A stretch of DNA of 28,097 nucleotides from assembly GCA_003235435.1 (NCBI GenBank), contig QJWF01000244.1, positions 1 through 28,097 of the forward strand. The letters run 5' to 3'. Shown here piece by piece: positions 17,299 through 26,357 of the stretch. The stretch is from Nitrosomonadales bacterium. GTDB taxonomy: Bacteria; Pseudomonadota; Gammaproteobacteria; Burkholderiales; Gallionellaceae. The translations under genes and the position numbers were made by a program. Each line of letters begins with the position of its first letter. The first letter of the stretch is position 1. The notes under the pieces were generated by a model. The model did not search any database and was not told the DNA's origin. It worked only from the letters and a program-made list of their open reading frames with translations.

Positions 17299-17916
17299 TC
17301 AGGCTTTCTCGAGCCAGCCCAGCAGGAACGACCATTGTTCGAGGTCTCGTTCGGCGGAGTGATGCGGCAGGTCGAACAGGGATTTTCCTTCAAAGGCGGC
17401 ATTCACATACACTTGTGTCTCACGCAGGTACGCCAGCACCGGAAGATCCAGGCTGGAAAGGAAATATTCCAATGCGTGGGCGGCGCGAGTGCGAGAATCC
17501 ATGCGCATCCCGACCACGCCAATGCGGCAACGGCTGTTTCGCACGTTCTTTTCCTCAAGCAGTGTTTGCAAAAAATCGCGACTGGCATGCAGATCGAACA
17601 GGGAAGGTGTAATGGGGATGATGATATTGCTGGCCTTGTTGATCAGGGAATAGGCGAGATTGCTCCCGGAGAGACCTGCAGCTGAATCCACCACCAGCCA
17701 TTTGAAAGCGCTATCCTGTTCAATACCGTATTTCAACAGGCTTACCGGGGGAAGATACTCAGGGCGTGTCTCCACCCACAAGGCGGCGGACTGCTGCCTG
17801 TCCATGTCGAGCAGTCCCACGGCCTGACCGCGATTGGCCAGGTACCCGGCGATGTTGACCGAGAGCGTGGTTTTGCCGCAACCGCCTTTGGGATTTGCGA
17901 TCAGTATGGTTTTCAT
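17299..17916 (-). CDS. ParA/MinD-type ATPase, orphan
   Basis: This is a 205-residue deviant Walker ATPase. It starts MKTILIANPKGGCGKTTLSVNIAGYLANRG, with the KGGxGKTT loop at residues 10-17. LLDMDRQQSAALW is the Walker A' region and KWLVVDSAAGL the Walker B region. The remainder follows the short ParA/cobyrinic-acid synthase-like pattern, with IIIPITPSLFDLHASRDFLQTL. ATG at 17916 is supported by GAGGG 5 nt upstream; the frame is open further up, but the added residues are not family-like. No ParB or parS-like gene is adjacent. It follows the yjgR-like gene by 31 nt, so the two are probably co-transcribed. What it positions is unknown. Confidence 0.88.
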   Translation of the reverse strand: MKTILIANPKGGCGKTTLSVNIAGYLANRGQAVGLLDMDRQQSAALWVETRPEYLPPVSLLKYGIEQDSAFKWLVVDSAAGLSGSNLAYSLINKASNIIIPITPSLFDLHASRDFLQTLLEEKNVRNSRCRIGVVGMRMDSRTRAAHALEYFLSSLDLPVLAYLRETQVYVNAAFEGKSLFDLPHHSAERDLEQWSFLLGWLEKA

Positions 17917-17947
17917 GTTCCCTCGCATGTTCGAAAATTGACAGCGA

Positions 17948-19435
17948 TCATTTACGCCCGCCGAGCAAAGATCCCATAACTCCCCGTATGATCTGCCGGC
18001 CGACAGTCGATCCGATTGCGCGTGCGGCACTCTTGACGAATGCTTCGCCTACACCCTCGCGGCGGCTGGTAGTACCGCTGCTGCTTCCGAAAATTCCGCC
18101 AAGCATTCCACCTCCGCCGCCGCGGGCATTGTTTGCAGAAGATTCCGCGAGCTTCTCATTGGCTCGAGACTTGATGATTTCATAAGCCGATTCTCTGTCC
18201 ACGGATTTTTCGTAGTGTCCTGCGAGCAGCGAATCCCGGATGATGGCCTTCCGTTCGGTCTCGGTTATCGGACCGATCTGCGCCTGTGGAGGGATGATCA
18301 GCGCCCGCTCGACGATACCGGGGGTGCCTTTTTCGTCCAGGCACGAGACCAGCGCTTCGCCTACGCCGAGCTCGGTGATGGCCGCTGTCTCGTTCAGAGA
18401 AGGATTGTCGCGCATCGTTTCGGCCGCAGCTTTCACGGCTTTCTGGTCGCGCGGACTGAAAGCGCGCAACGCGTGCTGCACACGGTTGCCGAGCTGGCCC
18501 AGCACCTTGTCGGGCACATCAGCAGGATTCTGCGTGACGAAATACACACCCACGCCTTTCGATCGTATCAGGCGAACCACCTGCTCGATCTTGTCGAGCA
18601 GCACAGCCGGCGCATCGCTGAACAGCAGATGCGCCTCGTCAAAGAAGAATACCAGCCTGGGCTTGGCCAGATCACCTGCTTCCGGAAGATTTTCGAACAG
18701 TTCGGAGAGCAGCCACAGCAACATCGTCGAATACACCTTTGGCGAAGTCATAAGCCGGTCGGCTGCAAGTATGTTGATCATGCCGAATCCGTTGCTGTCG
18801 GTCTGCATCAGGTCGGCGATGTCGAGCATCGGTTCACCGAACAGGTTCTCGCCGCCCTGCGCTTCGATCTGAAGCAGACCTCGCTGGATCGCACCAATGC
18901 TGGCAGCGGATATGTTGCCGTATTCGGTGGTGAATTTGGCTGCGTTATCGCCGATACTCTGCACCATCGCGCGCAGATCCTTGAGGTCCAGTAGCAACAA
19001 CCCGTTGTCATCGGCTATCCTGAATATCAGCGACATCACGCCCTGTTGCACCTCGTTCAAATTCAGCATGCGCCCGAGCAACAATGGTCCCATGTCGGAA
19101 ACGGTGGCGCGCAGCGGATGGCCCATCTTGCCGAACACATCCCAGAAGGTCACGGGGAAAGGCCGATGGGAAAAGTTTTCCAGTTTGAGAAGTTCAACCC
19201 GGGCTGCAACCTTGGCGTTGCCGCCGCCGGCTTTGCTCAGGCCCGACAGGTCGCCCTTGATGTCGGAGAGGAACACCGGCACGCCGATGCGGCTGAATGC
19301 TTCCGCCAGTGTTTGCAGCGTGACGGTCTTGCCGGTCCCGGTCGCGCCGGTGATCAGCCCGTGACGGTTGGCCATTTGCGGCAGAAGATAAAGCTCTTGC
19401 TGGCTGTTCTTGGCGATCAGCAGGGGTTCGGTCAT
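17948..19435 (-). CDS. yjgR: YjgR/DUF853 family HerA-like ATPase
   Basis: This 495-residue protein of the DUF853 family (E. coli YjgR) is a P-loop ATPase of the HerA/FtsK superfamily. Its cellular role is not established. It starts [41 protein letters not shown], with Walker A GATGTGKT at residues 30-37. Later come [15 protein letters not shown], the Walker B segment [13 protein letters not shown], and [35 protein letters not shown], which is strongly characteristic. A glycine-rich linker ([17 protein letters not shown]) precedes a small hydrophobic tail. ATG at 19435 gives the family start. Upstream sequence is shared with the divergent yebC promoter. Confidence 0.93.
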   Translation of the reverse strand: MTEPLLIAKNSQQELYLLPQMANRHGLITGATGTGKTVTLQTLAEAFSRIGVPVFLSDIKGDLSGLSKAGGGNAKVAARVELLKLENFSHRPFPVTFWDVFGKMGHPLRATVSDMGPLLLGRMLNLNEVQQGVMSLIFRIADDNGLLLLDLKDLRAMVQSIGDNAAKFTTEYGNISAASIGAIQRGLLQIEAQGGENLFGEPMLDIADLMQTDSNGFGMINILAADRLMTSPKVYSTMLLWLLSELFENLPEAGDLAKPRLVFFFDEAHLLFSDAPAVLLDKIEQVVRLIRSKGVGVYFVTQNPADVPDKVLGQLGNRVQHALRAFSPRDQKAVKAAAETMRDNPSLNETAAITELGVGEALVSCLDEKGTPGIVERALIIPPQAQIGPITETERKAIIRDSLLAGHYEKSVDRESAYEIIKSRANEKLAESSANNARGGGGGMLGGIFGSSSGTTSRREGVGEAFVKSAARAIGSTVGRQIIRGVMGSLLGGRK

Positions 19436-19500
19436 ATCGGTCTGGCTTGGGTTGCAACGGCCTAGATGATACCATCGCGGAAAATTTTCTGGAGGCAAGC

Positions 19501-20226
19501 ATGGCAGGCCATAGCAAGTGGGCGAATATCCAGCACCGCAAGGGAAAGCAGGATGCCAAGCGAGGCAAGATATTCACCCGTTTGATCAAGGAGATTACCG
19601 TGGCGGCAAGGCTGGGCGGTGGTGATCCGGCCGGCAATCCGCGTCTGCGCCTGGCGATGGACAAGGCCTATTCCAACAACATGCCCAAGGACAATGTCGA
19701 ACGTGCCATCAAACGCGGCAGCGGCGAACTGGAAGGCGTGGAATATCAGGAGCTGCGCTACGAGGGCTACGGCATCAACGGCGCCGCTGTGATGGTTGAT
19801 TGCCTGACCGACAACAAGACCCGCACCGTTGCCGACGTGCGCCACGCCTTCACCAAAAATGGCGGCAATCTGGGCACAGATGGCTCGGTATCGTTCCTGT
19901 TCAAGCATTGCGGACAGATGATCTTCGCGCCCGGTACCGATGAGAACGGGCTGATGGAAGTCGCGCTGGATGCCGGTGCTGAGGATATAGTCAGCAATGA
20001 TGACGGCAGTATAGAAGTTATCACCGCGCCTCATGACTTCGTGAATGTAAAGCAGGCTCTGGAGGCGGCAGGTTATAAACCTGAGTTTGCCGAAGTTGTC
20101 ATGAAGCCGACCGACGAAGTGGTATTCACCGGCAATGATGCGGTGAAGATGCAGAAGCTGATCGATGCGCTGGAAGATCTCGACGATGTACAAGAGGTTT
20201 ATACAACAGCGGTGCTAGAGGAATAA
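19501..20226 (+). CDS. yebC: YebC/PmpR family protein (TACO1 family)
   Basis: This is a 241-residue protein beginning [50 protein letters not shown], the invariant N-terminus of the family. Members act either as DNA-binding regulators (PmpR) or as translation factors that relieve ribosome stalling on proline stretches, like mitochondrial TACO1. GGAGG at 19491-19495 sits 5 nt before the ATG. The extra in-frame sequence from 19447 lies in the intergenic region. The central segment [24 protein letters not shown] and the end VQEVYTT are as expected. It precedes the ruv genes, as in most proteobacteria, but here a repeat element is inserted between. Confidence 0.96.
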   Translation: MAGHSKWANIQHRKGKQDAKRGKIFTRLIKEITVAARLGGGDPAGNPRLRLAMDKAYSNNMPKDNVERAIKRGSGELEGVEYQELRYEGYGINGAAVMVDCLTDNKTRTVADVRHAFTKNGGNLGTDGSVSFLFKHCGQMIFAPGTDENGLMEVALDAGAEDIVSNDDGSIEVITAPHDFVNVKQALEAAGYKPEFAEVVMKPTDEVVFTGNDAVKMQKLIDALEDLDDVQEVYTTAVLEE

Positions 20227-20232
20227 TAACCA

Positions 20233-20362
20233 TTTTGGAAACTACTGCGCTTGATATAACTTTGTTGTACGGCAGTTCGCAATCCTCATGTGCTCGCTTG
20301 CACACTCCGGTTGCTCGCTGCCGTACGCCTCGCCATTTCTGCGCTCGTGACGTTTCCCAAAA
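20233..20362. repeat. Intergenic inverted-terminal-repeat element, copy A
   Basis: The 130-bp stretch between yebC and ruvC begins TTTTGGAAAC (20233-20242) and ends GTTTCCCAAAA (20352-20362), an inverted repeat with one extra base. Inside is a perfect 9-bp stem, GTACGGCAG (20267-20275) with CTGCCGTAC (20318-20326), enclosing a smaller hairpin TGTGC-TCGCTT-GCACA (20289-20304). It is related to copies C and B: AACTACTGCGCTTGAT (20240-20255) equals the reverse strand of copy C in 15 of 16 bases. It lies in reverse orientation to copies B and C. Confidence 0.7.
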
Positions 20363-20383
20363 GGTTTTCCGGTTGCGTTAGTG

Positions 20384-20902
20384 ATGCGCATCTTAGGAAT
20401 TGACCCTGGTTTGCGCATTACCGGGTTTGGGGTGCTGGATAAGGAAGGACAGCAGTTGACCTACGTTGCCAGCGGCAGTATCAAGACTCCGGACAGCGAA
20501 TTGCCGGTGCGCCTGAAAGAGATACTTGTTTCTCTCGGTGAGATTATCGTGAAGCATCAACCCGATCAGGTGGCAGTGGAAAAAGTGTTCGTCAACGTCA
20601 ACCCGCAGTCTACTTTGTTGCTCGGACAAGCGCGCGGCGCGGCGATCTGCGCCGCGGTCCTGGCGAATCTGCCGGTGTCGGAATACACGGCATTGCAGCT
20701 GAAGCAGGCCGTGGTCGGCAACGGTCATGCCGAGAAGGAACAGGTTCAGCAGATGGTGCAGCGCCTGTTGAAATTGTCCGGCATGCCCGCCCCGGATGCG
20801 GCAGATGCGCTGGCCTGCGCGATATGTCATGCGCACGGAGGACAGGGGGTGGGCGCGTTGGCGACGGCGGGATTCCGCGTGAAAAAAGGAAGGTTGATTT
20901 GA
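20384..20902 (+). CDS. ruvC: Holliday-junction resolvase RuvC
   Basis: RuvC is the nuclease that cuts Holliday junctions symmetrically with RuvAB. All four catalytic acidic residues are present: D7 in GIDPG, E66 in VAVEKVF, and D138 and D141 in PDAADALA, at the same numbers as in E. coli. GQARGAAI and [22 protein letters not shown] are also typical. The start is ATG at 20384 or GTG at 20381 (one residue more). I chose ATG. Length is 172 aa. The nearest AAAAGG (20359-20364) is about 20 nt away and overlaps the end of repeat copy A, so initiation may be weak. It is flanked by element copies on both sides. Confidence 0.96.
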   Translation: MRILGIDPGLRITGFGVLDKEGQQLTYVASGSIKTPDSELPVRLKEILVSLGEIIVKHQPDQVAVEKVFVNVNPQSTLLLGQARGAAICAAVLANLPVSEYTALQLKQAVVGNGHAEKEQVQQMVQRLLKLSGMPAPDAADALACAICHAHGGQGVGALATAGFRVKKGRLI

Positions 20903-21046
20903 TGGAAACCTTTAGGAATCGTAGCGAGCGGTTCGAGAGCAAGGCGCACGGAGCGCAGCGACAGAGACATATCATCGAAATAGGCGACGAGCGAGCAACG
21001 TGCAACGCTGCTATTGAAACGCGCAGTAGATTCATAGAGGTTTCCA
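20903..21046. repeat. Intergenic inverted-terminal-repeat element, copy B
   Basis: The 144-bp stretch fills the ruvC-ruvA gap exactly. It begins directly after the ruvC stop with TGGAAACCTTTAGGAATC (20903-20920) and ends with GATTCATAGAGGTTTCCA (21029-21046), which pair in 16 of 18 positions. Shared blocks are CGTAGCGAGC (20920-20929) with copy C, GCGCAGTAG (21021-21029) with all copies, and AAGGCGCACGG with the reverse strand of copy A (AGGCGTACGG). The Shine-Dalgarno AGAGG (21036-21040) used by ruvA lies inside its right terminal repeat. Confidence 0.7.
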
Positions 21047-21047
21047 G

Positions 21048-21629
21048 ATGATTGGCAGGTTGACCGGGATACTGCTGGAAAAAAATCCTCCGCAGATATT
21101 GCTGGATGTGCAGGGTGTGGCTTACGAGCTGGATGTGCCGATGAGCACGTTCTACAATCTGCCGGTGCTGAACGAAAAGGTCGTGCTGCACACCCAGCTC
21201 ATCGTGCGCGAGGATGCGCATCTCCTGTACGGTTTCCTGAGCAACGAGGAGCGCATTGCGTTCCGCCAGTTGCTCAAGATCAGCGGGGTCGGTCCCAGAC
21301 TGGCACTGTCGGTGTTGTCCGGATTGAGTCTGAGCGATCTTGCGCTCGCCGTGGCAAACAAGGAGGCGGGTCGTCTTACAAAGATTCCGGGCGTCGGCAA
21401 GAAAACCGCCGAGCGCCTGCTGCTGGAGCTGCAAGGCAAGCTCGAAACGGGCGGTACAGGTGCGGCACGGGGTGTGCCTGCAGAGTTGCCCGGTAACGAC
21501 ATTCTCAATGCACTGCTTGCGCTTGGCTACAACGAGAAGGAAGCGGACTGGGCGATCAGGCAATTGCCCAGGGACGGCAACGTCTCCGACGGCATCCGCC
21601 AGGCTCTCAAGCTTTTGTCAAAATCATGA
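21048..21629 (+). CDS. ruvA: Holliday-junction branch-migration protein RuvA
   Basis: RuvA binds the four-way junction as a tetramer and loads RuvB rings. The 193-residue protein starts [34 protein letters not shown], domain I. It then has the two helix-hairpin-helix segments of domain [24 protein letters not shown] and [19 protein letters not shown]. Domain III is [21 protein letters not shown], the RuvB contact. The acidic pin of domain I is present. ATG at 21048 has AGAGG 7 nt upstream, contributed by the terminal repeat of element B. The gap to ruvB is 57 nt with no recognisable element. Confidence 0.97.
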   Translation: MIGRLTGILLEKNPPQILLDVQGVAYELDVPMSTFYNLPVLNEKVVLHTQLIVREDAHLLYGFLSNEERIAFRQLLKISGVGPRLALSVLSGLSLSDLALAVANKEAGRLTKIPGVGKKTAERLLLELQGKLETGGTGAARGVPAELPGNDILNALLALGYNEKEADWAIRQLPRDGNVSDGIRQALKLLSKS

Positions 21630-21686
21630 AATGCCAAAGTAATCGGCCAGACCGGGCAAACAGACAAATAGCAATTATTCGACATC

Positions 21687-22742
21687 ATGATCCATAGCGA
21701 CAATCTTACCGGCGAATCGCGTTTGAGTTCACCCGTTCCTGCATCGAAACAGGAGGAGGCATTGGAGCGTGCTTTGCGTCCCAGGCTGCTCGATGAATAT
21801 GTCGGCCAGGAAAAGATCCGGGAACAACTGGAGATATTCATCCAGGCAGCGAAACAGCGCAGAGAGCCGCTTGATCATGTGCTGCTTTTCGGGCCGCCCG
21901 GGCTGGGCAAAACCACGCTGGCGCAGATCATCGCGCGCGAGATGGGGGTGAATCTGCGCCACACTTCCGGCCCGGTACTGGAGCGCGCAGGTGACCTCGC
22001 AGCGCTGCTGACCAACCTCGAACCGAATGACGTGCTGTTCATTGACGAGATCCACCGCCTGTCACCGGTGGTGGAGGAGATACTTTATCCCGCGCTGGAA
22101 GACTATCAGATCGACATCATGATAGGCGAAGGCCCGGCAGCGCGATCCGTGAAGCTCGATCTGCCGCCGTTCACGCTGGTAGGCGCGACCACGCGCGCGG
22201 GCATGCTGACCAATCCGCTGCGCGATCGCTTCGGCATCATCGCCCGCCTGGAATTCTATACACCCCAGGAATTGCAGCGTATCGTGATGCGTTCATCGAA
22301 TCTGCTTGAAATGAATCTGACCGATGACGGTGCGCTGGAGATCGCCAACCGGTCGCGCGGCACTCCGCGTATCGCCAATCGTCTGCTGCGCAGGGTTCGC
22401 GATTTCGCAGATGTGAAGGCCAAAGGTGATGCGACCCGCGAAGTGGCGGATGCCGCACTGACCATGCTGGATGTGGACGCGCGCGGGCTGGACGTGATGG
22501 ACAGAAAACTGCTGCTGACCGTTGTCGAAAAATTCCTCGGCGGCCCGGTCGGTCTGGATAATCTCGCCGCAGCAATCGGCGAAGAACGCGACACCATAGA
22601 GGATGTTCTGGAGCCTTATCTGATCCAGCAGGGTTATCTGCAACGCACTCCGCGAGGAAGAATGGCCACAGCGATCGCGTATCGCCATTTCGGGCTGAAG
22701 GTTGCCAACAATCCGATCAACCGGGATTTGCTGGATGAATAA
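21687..22742 (+). CDS. ruvB: Holliday-junction DNA helicase RuvB
   Basis: RuvB is the hexameric AAA+ motor of branch migration. At 351 residues it has Walker [10 protein letters not shown] (residues 69-77), Walker [10 protein letters not shown] (about 117-125) and sensor 1 GATTRAG. DRFG follows as the arginine-finger region, and [18 protein letters not shown] is sensor 2. The C-terminal winged helix contains [12 protein letters not shown]. The N-terminal 20 residues ([19 protein letters not shown]) are variable, as in other RuvB proteins. The stop overlaps the start of ybgC by 8 nt. Confidence 0.97.
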   Translation: MIHSDNLTGESRLSSPVPASKQEEALERALRPRLLDEYVGQEKIREQLEIFIQAAKQRREPLDHVLLFGPPGLGKTTLAQIIAREMGVNLRHTSGPVLERAGDLAALLTNLEPNDVLFIDEIHRLSPVVEEILYPALEDYQIDIMIGEGPAARSVKLDLPPFTLVGATTRAGMLTNPLRDRFGIIARLEFYTPQELQRIVMRSSNLLEMNLTDDGALEIANRSRGTPRIANRLLRRVRDFADVKAKGDATREVADAALTMLDVDARGLDVMDRKLLLTVVEKFLGGPVGLDNLAAAIGEERDTIEDVLEPYLIQQGYLQRTPRGRMATAIAYRHFGLKVANNPINRDLLDE

Positions 22743-23142
22743 AAGCAGGGTGTTCACATTGCCGTTTCGCGTGTATTTTCAGGATACCGACGCAGGTGGG
22801 GTCGTCTATCACGCCAATTATTTGAACTTTATGGAACGCGCACGGACAGAGTGGCTGCGCACGCACGGCTACAGCAATGCCGGTTTGATGAAGGAATTCG
22901 GCGTGGTGTTCGTGGTGCGTTCTCTCAAGCTGGATTACCTGAAGCCCGCACTGCTCGATGATATGCTGGAGGTCACCGCCCAGATCAAGGAAATCGGGCG
23001 CAGCCGCATCAGTCTGCTGCAGAAAGTGCTGCGCAAGGAAGAAGTGATGGTGGAAGCGGAAGTGCATCTGGTGAGTGTCTCGGTGGAAAGTTTCAAGCCG
23101 GTCAGCGTGCCGGAAGTATTGCGCAATCAATGGAAGGATTAA
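22735..23142 (+). CDS. ybgC: Acyl-CoA thioesterase YbgC (Tol-Pal associated)
   Basis: This hot-dog fold thioesterase hydrolyses short-chain or phospholipid-linked acyl-CoA and is linked by position to Tol-Pal. It has 135 residues. The active-site segment is [29 protein letters not shown], where the second Asp of DTD is the catalytic residue. The start is ATG at 22735, giving [19 protein letters not shown]; the open frame from 22702 lies inside ruvB. It overlaps ruvB by 8 nt and ends 5 nt before tolQ, so ruvAB, ybgC and tol genes may be one transcript. Confidence 0.95.
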   Translation: MNKSRVFTLPFRVYFQDTDAGGVVYHANYLNFMERARTEWLRTHGYSNAGLMKEFGVVFVVRSLKLDYLKPALLDDMLEVTAQIKEIGRSRISLLQKVLRKEEVMVEAEVHLVSVSVESFKPVSVPEVLRNQWKD

Positions 23143-23147
23143 ACGGG

Positions 23148-23825
23148 ATGGAATTAACCGGGGATTTGTCGTTCTTGCATCTCATCAGCAATGCCAGTGT
23201 GCTGGTGCAACTGGTGATGGGTTTGCTGCTGGCGGTATCGTTGCTTTCATGGTGGTACATCTTCCTCAAGATGTTCGCCATCCGCAGGGAAAACAGGCTG
23301 ACCGAGGAGTTCGAGGAGGAATTTTGGCACAATCAGAACCTGAACGAGCTGTTCAGATATTCGAACGACGGCGCGTGGCATGACCAGGGCGCGCTGGAGC
23401 GCATCTTCGTTGCCGGATTTGTCGAATTCGTGAAGCTGAAAAAGCAGCAGGGCATGGATGCCAGCGCAGTGATGGAAGGGACCCGCCGGGCCATGCGCGC
23501 GACATACCAGCGCGAGATGGACAGACTGGAATCCCATCTGGCGTTCCTCGCCTCGGTCGGCTCGGTAAGTCCATATGTCGGGTTGTTCGGCACAGTGTGG
23601 GGTATCATGAACGCGTTTCGCGGTCTGGCGAATGTCGGACAGGCAACTCTTGCCCATGTGGCGCCGGGTATAGCAGAAGCGCTGGTGGCCACCGCGATGG
23701 GTCTGTTTGCCGCGATTCCAGCAGTGGTTGCCTACAACCGCTACGCGCACGATATCAATCGCCTTGCAACACGTTTCGACAGTTTTACAGAGGAGTTTTC
23801 AAACGTGTTGCAGAGGCAGCCATGA
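23148..23825 (+). CDS. tolQ: Tol-Pal system proton channel subunit TolQ
   Basis: TolQ forms with TolR the inner-membrane stator that converts proton flow into TolA motion. It is 225 residues with three membrane segments: SVLVQLVMGLLLAVSLLSWWYIFL near the N-terminus, then after the large cytoplasmic loop FLASVGSVSPYVGLFGTVWGIMNAF and IAEALVATAMGLFAAIPAVVAYNRY. The last two line the proton path and match ExbB/TolQ signatures. ATG at 23148 is preferred over the in-frame ATG at 23130, which lies within ybgC. AAGGA stands upstream. tolR starts 13 nt after the stop. Confidence 0.96.
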   Translation: MELTGDLSFLHLISNASVLVQLVMGLLLAVSLLSWWYIFLKMFAIRRENRLTEEFEEEFWHNQNLNELFRYSNDGAWHDQGALERIFVAGFVEFVKLKKQQGMDASAVMEGTRRAMRATYQREMDRLESHLAFLASVGSVSPYVGLFGTVWGIMNAFRGLANVGQATLAHVAPGIAEALVATAMGLFAAIPAVVAYNRYAHDINRLATRFDSFTEEFSNVLQRQP

Positions 23826-23838
23826 TTCCGGTTTTCTT

Positions 23839-24264
23839 ATGAGATATCTCCGCCGAAAAAACAATCGCCTGATGAACGAGATCAACGTCGTGCCCTATAT
23901 CGACGTGATGCTGGTATTGCTTGTGATCTTCATGGTGACTGCGCCGCTGATGAACCCGGGCCAGATCGATCTGCCGCAAGTTGGCAAATCGTCAGCCACG
24001 TCTCCCGCCCCTCTTGAGGTCATCATCAAGAAAAATGCCACGCTTGCGTTGCGTGACCATGCCAGGGGCAGCAAGGAAACGGCTGTGTCGCGCGAGGGAC
24101 TGATCGGGTTTTTGAAAGCCAGAAAGGGCGAGCAGGCCAAACAGGCAGTGGTTATCTCTGCTGACAGGAACGTGCGCTATGAAGAAGTCATCAATGTAAT
24201 GGATCTGCTGCAACAGCAAAACATCCAGAAAGTGGGTCTTCTGACCAAACTGAAATCGGAATGA
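23839..24264 (+). CDS. tolR: Tol-Pal system protein TolR
   Basis: TolR is the peptidoglycan-binding stator partner of TolQ. The 141-residue protein starts with a basic tail (MRYLRRKNNRLMNEINVVPYIDVMLVLLVIFMVTAPLM). The membrane segment carries the proton-relay Asp22 and is followed by a periplasmic domain ending VISADRNVRYEEVINVMDLLQQQNIQKVGLLTK, the ExbD/TolR pattern. The ATG at 23839 gives the expected length. Upstream in-frame codons lie inside tolQ. Its stop overlaps the tolA start by 4 nt (ATGA). Confidence 0.96.
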   Translation: MRYLRRKNNRLMNEINVVPYIDVMLVLLVIFMVTAPLMNPGQIDLPQVGKSSATSPAPLEVIIKKNATLALRDHARGSKETAVSREGLIGFLKARKGEQAKQAVVISADRNVRYEEVINVMDLLQQQNIQKVGLLTKLKSE

Positions 24265-25049
24265 GCACGACATTCAATTATGAGCCGGATCAACTGCAGG
24301 CCGGGTTGCTGGCGCTGGCAGTGCACTTGGTTTTTTTTTCGCTGCTATATTTCGGCTTTGCCTGGCAGACACAACCTGTCAGGACGATGAGCGTGGATCT
24401 GTGGCGCAGCTTGCCCGACGTTAAAGTTGCGCCGCCGCAGGAGCCGAAGGCCGTTGAAGTCACGCCGCCTGTCCAACCCGTGACGCCCCAGCCGCCGGCG
24501 CAACCGGAAAAACTTGTCAAGCCGGAAATCGCGCTGCCTGACAAGAAGATGAAAAAGGAACCTGAACCCAAGCCCGTTGCCGCCGAACCCGAGAAGAAAG
24601 TCGAAAAGAAGACAGCCGCGGAAATCCGGAAGGAACGCGAACTCGAACTTGCGATAGAGCGGGAGCGGATTGCAGTAGAACAAGCCGCGCAGGAGGCGGA
24701 ACGCGCTGCGCGTGCGCGCGCCGAGCAGGACGCGCTGGAGAAGGCCGCGCAAAATGCTGCGTTGGATGCGATGGTGAATGAATACAAGGCCAAGATCATC
24801 GCCAAGATCCGGCGCAATATCGTCAAGCCTCCGGACGTTCGGGACGATGCACGAGCCGAATTTCGTGTCACGCTTCTGCCCGGCGGGACCGTGCTGACAG
24901 CGGAATTGAAGAAATCCAGCGGTAATGCGGCTTATGACAACGCGGTGGAGCGCGCCATCCTGAAGTCACAGCCGCTGCCCCTGCCTGCCGATGTTGCGTT
25001 GTTCAACCGTTTCAGGGTGCTGCTGCTGGTCTTCAGGCCCGTCGAATAA
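24261..25049 (+). CDS. tolA: Tol-Pal system protein TolA
   Basis: TolA links the TolQR motor to Pal and TolB across the periplasm. It has one N-terminal membrane helix (residues about 15-34, LLALAVHLVFFSLLYFGFAW), a Pro-rich and then Ala/Glu/Lys-rich helical domain II (residues about 55-170), and a C-terminal TonB-like domain containing AEFRVTLLPGGTVLTAELKKSSGNAAYDNAVERAILKSQPLPLP. The total of 262 residues is much shorter than E. coli TolA (421), with the shortening in domain II, as in other betaproteobacteria. Start and stop are tightly packed between tolR and tolB. Confidence 0.95.
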   Translation: MSTTFNYEPDQLQAGLLALAVHLVFFSLLYFGFAWQTQPVRTMSVDLWRSLPDVKVAPPQEPKAVEVTPPVQPVTPQPPAQPEKLVKPEIALPDKKMKKEPEPKPVAAEPEKKVEKKTAAEIRKERELELAIERERIAVEQAAQEAERAARARAEQDALEKAAQNAALDAMVNEYKAKIIAKIRRNIVKPPDVRDDARAEFRVTLLPGGTVLTAELKKSSGNAAYDNAVERAILKSQPLPLPADVALFNRFRVLLLVFRPVE

Positions 25050-25063
25050 AAGGAGTATCTACA

Positions 25064-26326
25064 TTGCTGTGCGTAATTGAAAGGCTGGTTGTAACCTTGT
25101 TTCTGTTGCATGTCGCAACTGCGAATGCCGAACTGAGTATCGAAATCATCGGGGCGGGAGAAAACCAGACGCCGATAGCGATCGTGCCCTTTGAAGGGGA
25201 CGAGAAACTGTCGCAGACCATCAGGGAAGTGGTGATCGGCGATCTGTTGCGCAGCGGTTTGTTCCGCATGATCGATACCGAGGGAAGATCCCCGCGCAGT
25301 CCCTCCGAAGTCAGCTATCCGGATTGGCAGGCTCGCGGCGCGGAAGCGCTTGCGATAGGTACTGTTGCAGCCCAGCCGAACAGGCGCATCGAAGCGAGGT
25401 TTCGTTTGCTGGATGTGGTAAAGCAGACCGAACTTGCCGGCCAGGCGGTCTCCGCGAGTGAAGGGCAGATTCGTGCCGTCGGCCATCGCATTGCAGACTT
25501 GATCTATGAAAAATTGACTGGCGATAAAGGTGTGTTCAGTACTCGCATCACATACGTGAATCGCGAAGGAAAACATTACCGATTGGTTGTTGCGGATAGC
25601 GATGGATATAACGAACAGACCGTGCTTTCCCAGAACCAGCCCATCATGTCTCCCGCCTGGTCGCCGGACGGCAGCCATCTGGCTTATGTCAGTTTCGAGA
25701 CCGGTCATGCGGTGGTGTACATACAATCGCTGTATACCAATCAGCGCAAGCTGCTGGCCGGATACAGCGGCACCAACAGCGCGCCGGCCTGGTCGCCGGA
25801 CGGCAAACAACTCGCGATCGTGATGACGCGCGACGGCAGTTCGCAGATCTACCTGATACGCCCTGATGGGAGCGATATACGCAGGATCACCTTCAGCGGT
25901 GTGATAGACACCGAACCGAATTTCTCGCCGGATGGCCAATCCCTGCTGTTTATCTCTGATCGCGGCGGCAGCCCGCAAATCTATCGCATGCCGGCCAAGG
26001 GCGGCGCTGCGGAACGCATGACATTCGGCGAAGGCGCAAACTTTTCTCCGCGCTACAGCCCGGATAGCAGGAGTTTTGTCTTTACGCATCGCATCAGTGG
26101 CAAGTTTTACATTGCGATGCAGGATTTCCAGACCGGGCAGATGGAATTGCTCACCGAAGGGGGTTGGGAGAAGAAGCCCAGCTTCGCGCCGAACGGAAAA
26201 CTCATCATGTTTGCCAGTGAGGCCCGTGAGCGTGGTATACTGGCAACCGTATCCAGCGATGGACGCGTCAAACAGCGGATGTTCACACTAAGTGGCGATG
26301 CCCGCGAACCGGTATGGGGCCCATAA
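25064..26326 (+). CDS. tolB: Periplasmic Tol-Pal protein TolB
   Basis: TolB is the periplasmic protein that binds Pal and TolA. The start is TTG at 25064, with AAAGGAG at 25048-25054, and no ATG is available before the signal peptide MLCVIERLVVTLFLLHVATANA. After an N-terminal alpha/beta domain (ending about residue 150) comes a six-bladed propeller with repeated WSPDG-like motifs: SPAWSPDGSHLAY, APAWSPDGKQLAI, EPNFSPDGQSLLF, SPRYSPDSRSFVF and KPSFAPNGKLIMF. Length is 420 aa. pal follows 31 nt later with its own good Shine-Dalgarno. Confidence 0.96.
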   Translation: MLCVIERLVVTLFLLHVATANAELSIEIIGAGENQTPIAIVPFEGDEKLSQTIREVVIGDLLRSGLFRMIDTEGRSPRSPSEVSYPDWQARGAEALAIGTVAAQPNRRIEARFRLLDVVKQTELAGQAVSASEGQIRAVGHRIADLIYEKLTGDKGVFSTRITYVNREGKHYRLVVADSDGYNEQTVLSQNQPIMSPAWSPDGSHLAYVSFETGHAVVYIQSLYTNQRKLLAGYSGTNSAPAWSPDGKQLAIVMTRDGSSQIYLIRPDGSDIRRITFSGVIDTEPNFSPDGQSLLFISDRGGSPQIYRMPAKGGAAERMTFGEGANFSPRYSPDSRSFVFTHRISGKFYIAMQDFQTGQMELLTEGGWEKKPSFAPNGKLIMFASEARERGILATVSSDGRVKQRMFTLSGDAREPVWGP

Positions 26327-26357
26327 TCTTAAACACACCAAGAAAAGGAGAAGTTCC

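Noticed and set aside
20610..21563. Minus-strand frame of 317 codons across ruvC-element B-ruvA
   Set aside because: It spans the ends of two certain genes and the repeat element. Composition is typical of an antisense shadow.
24932..26089. Long open frame on the minus strand (385 codons) antisense to tolA/tolB
   Set aside because: It lies entirely opposite two unmistakable genes, and its protein has no domain pattern and is rich in Arg/His/Ala. It is a shadow of GC-rich codon use.
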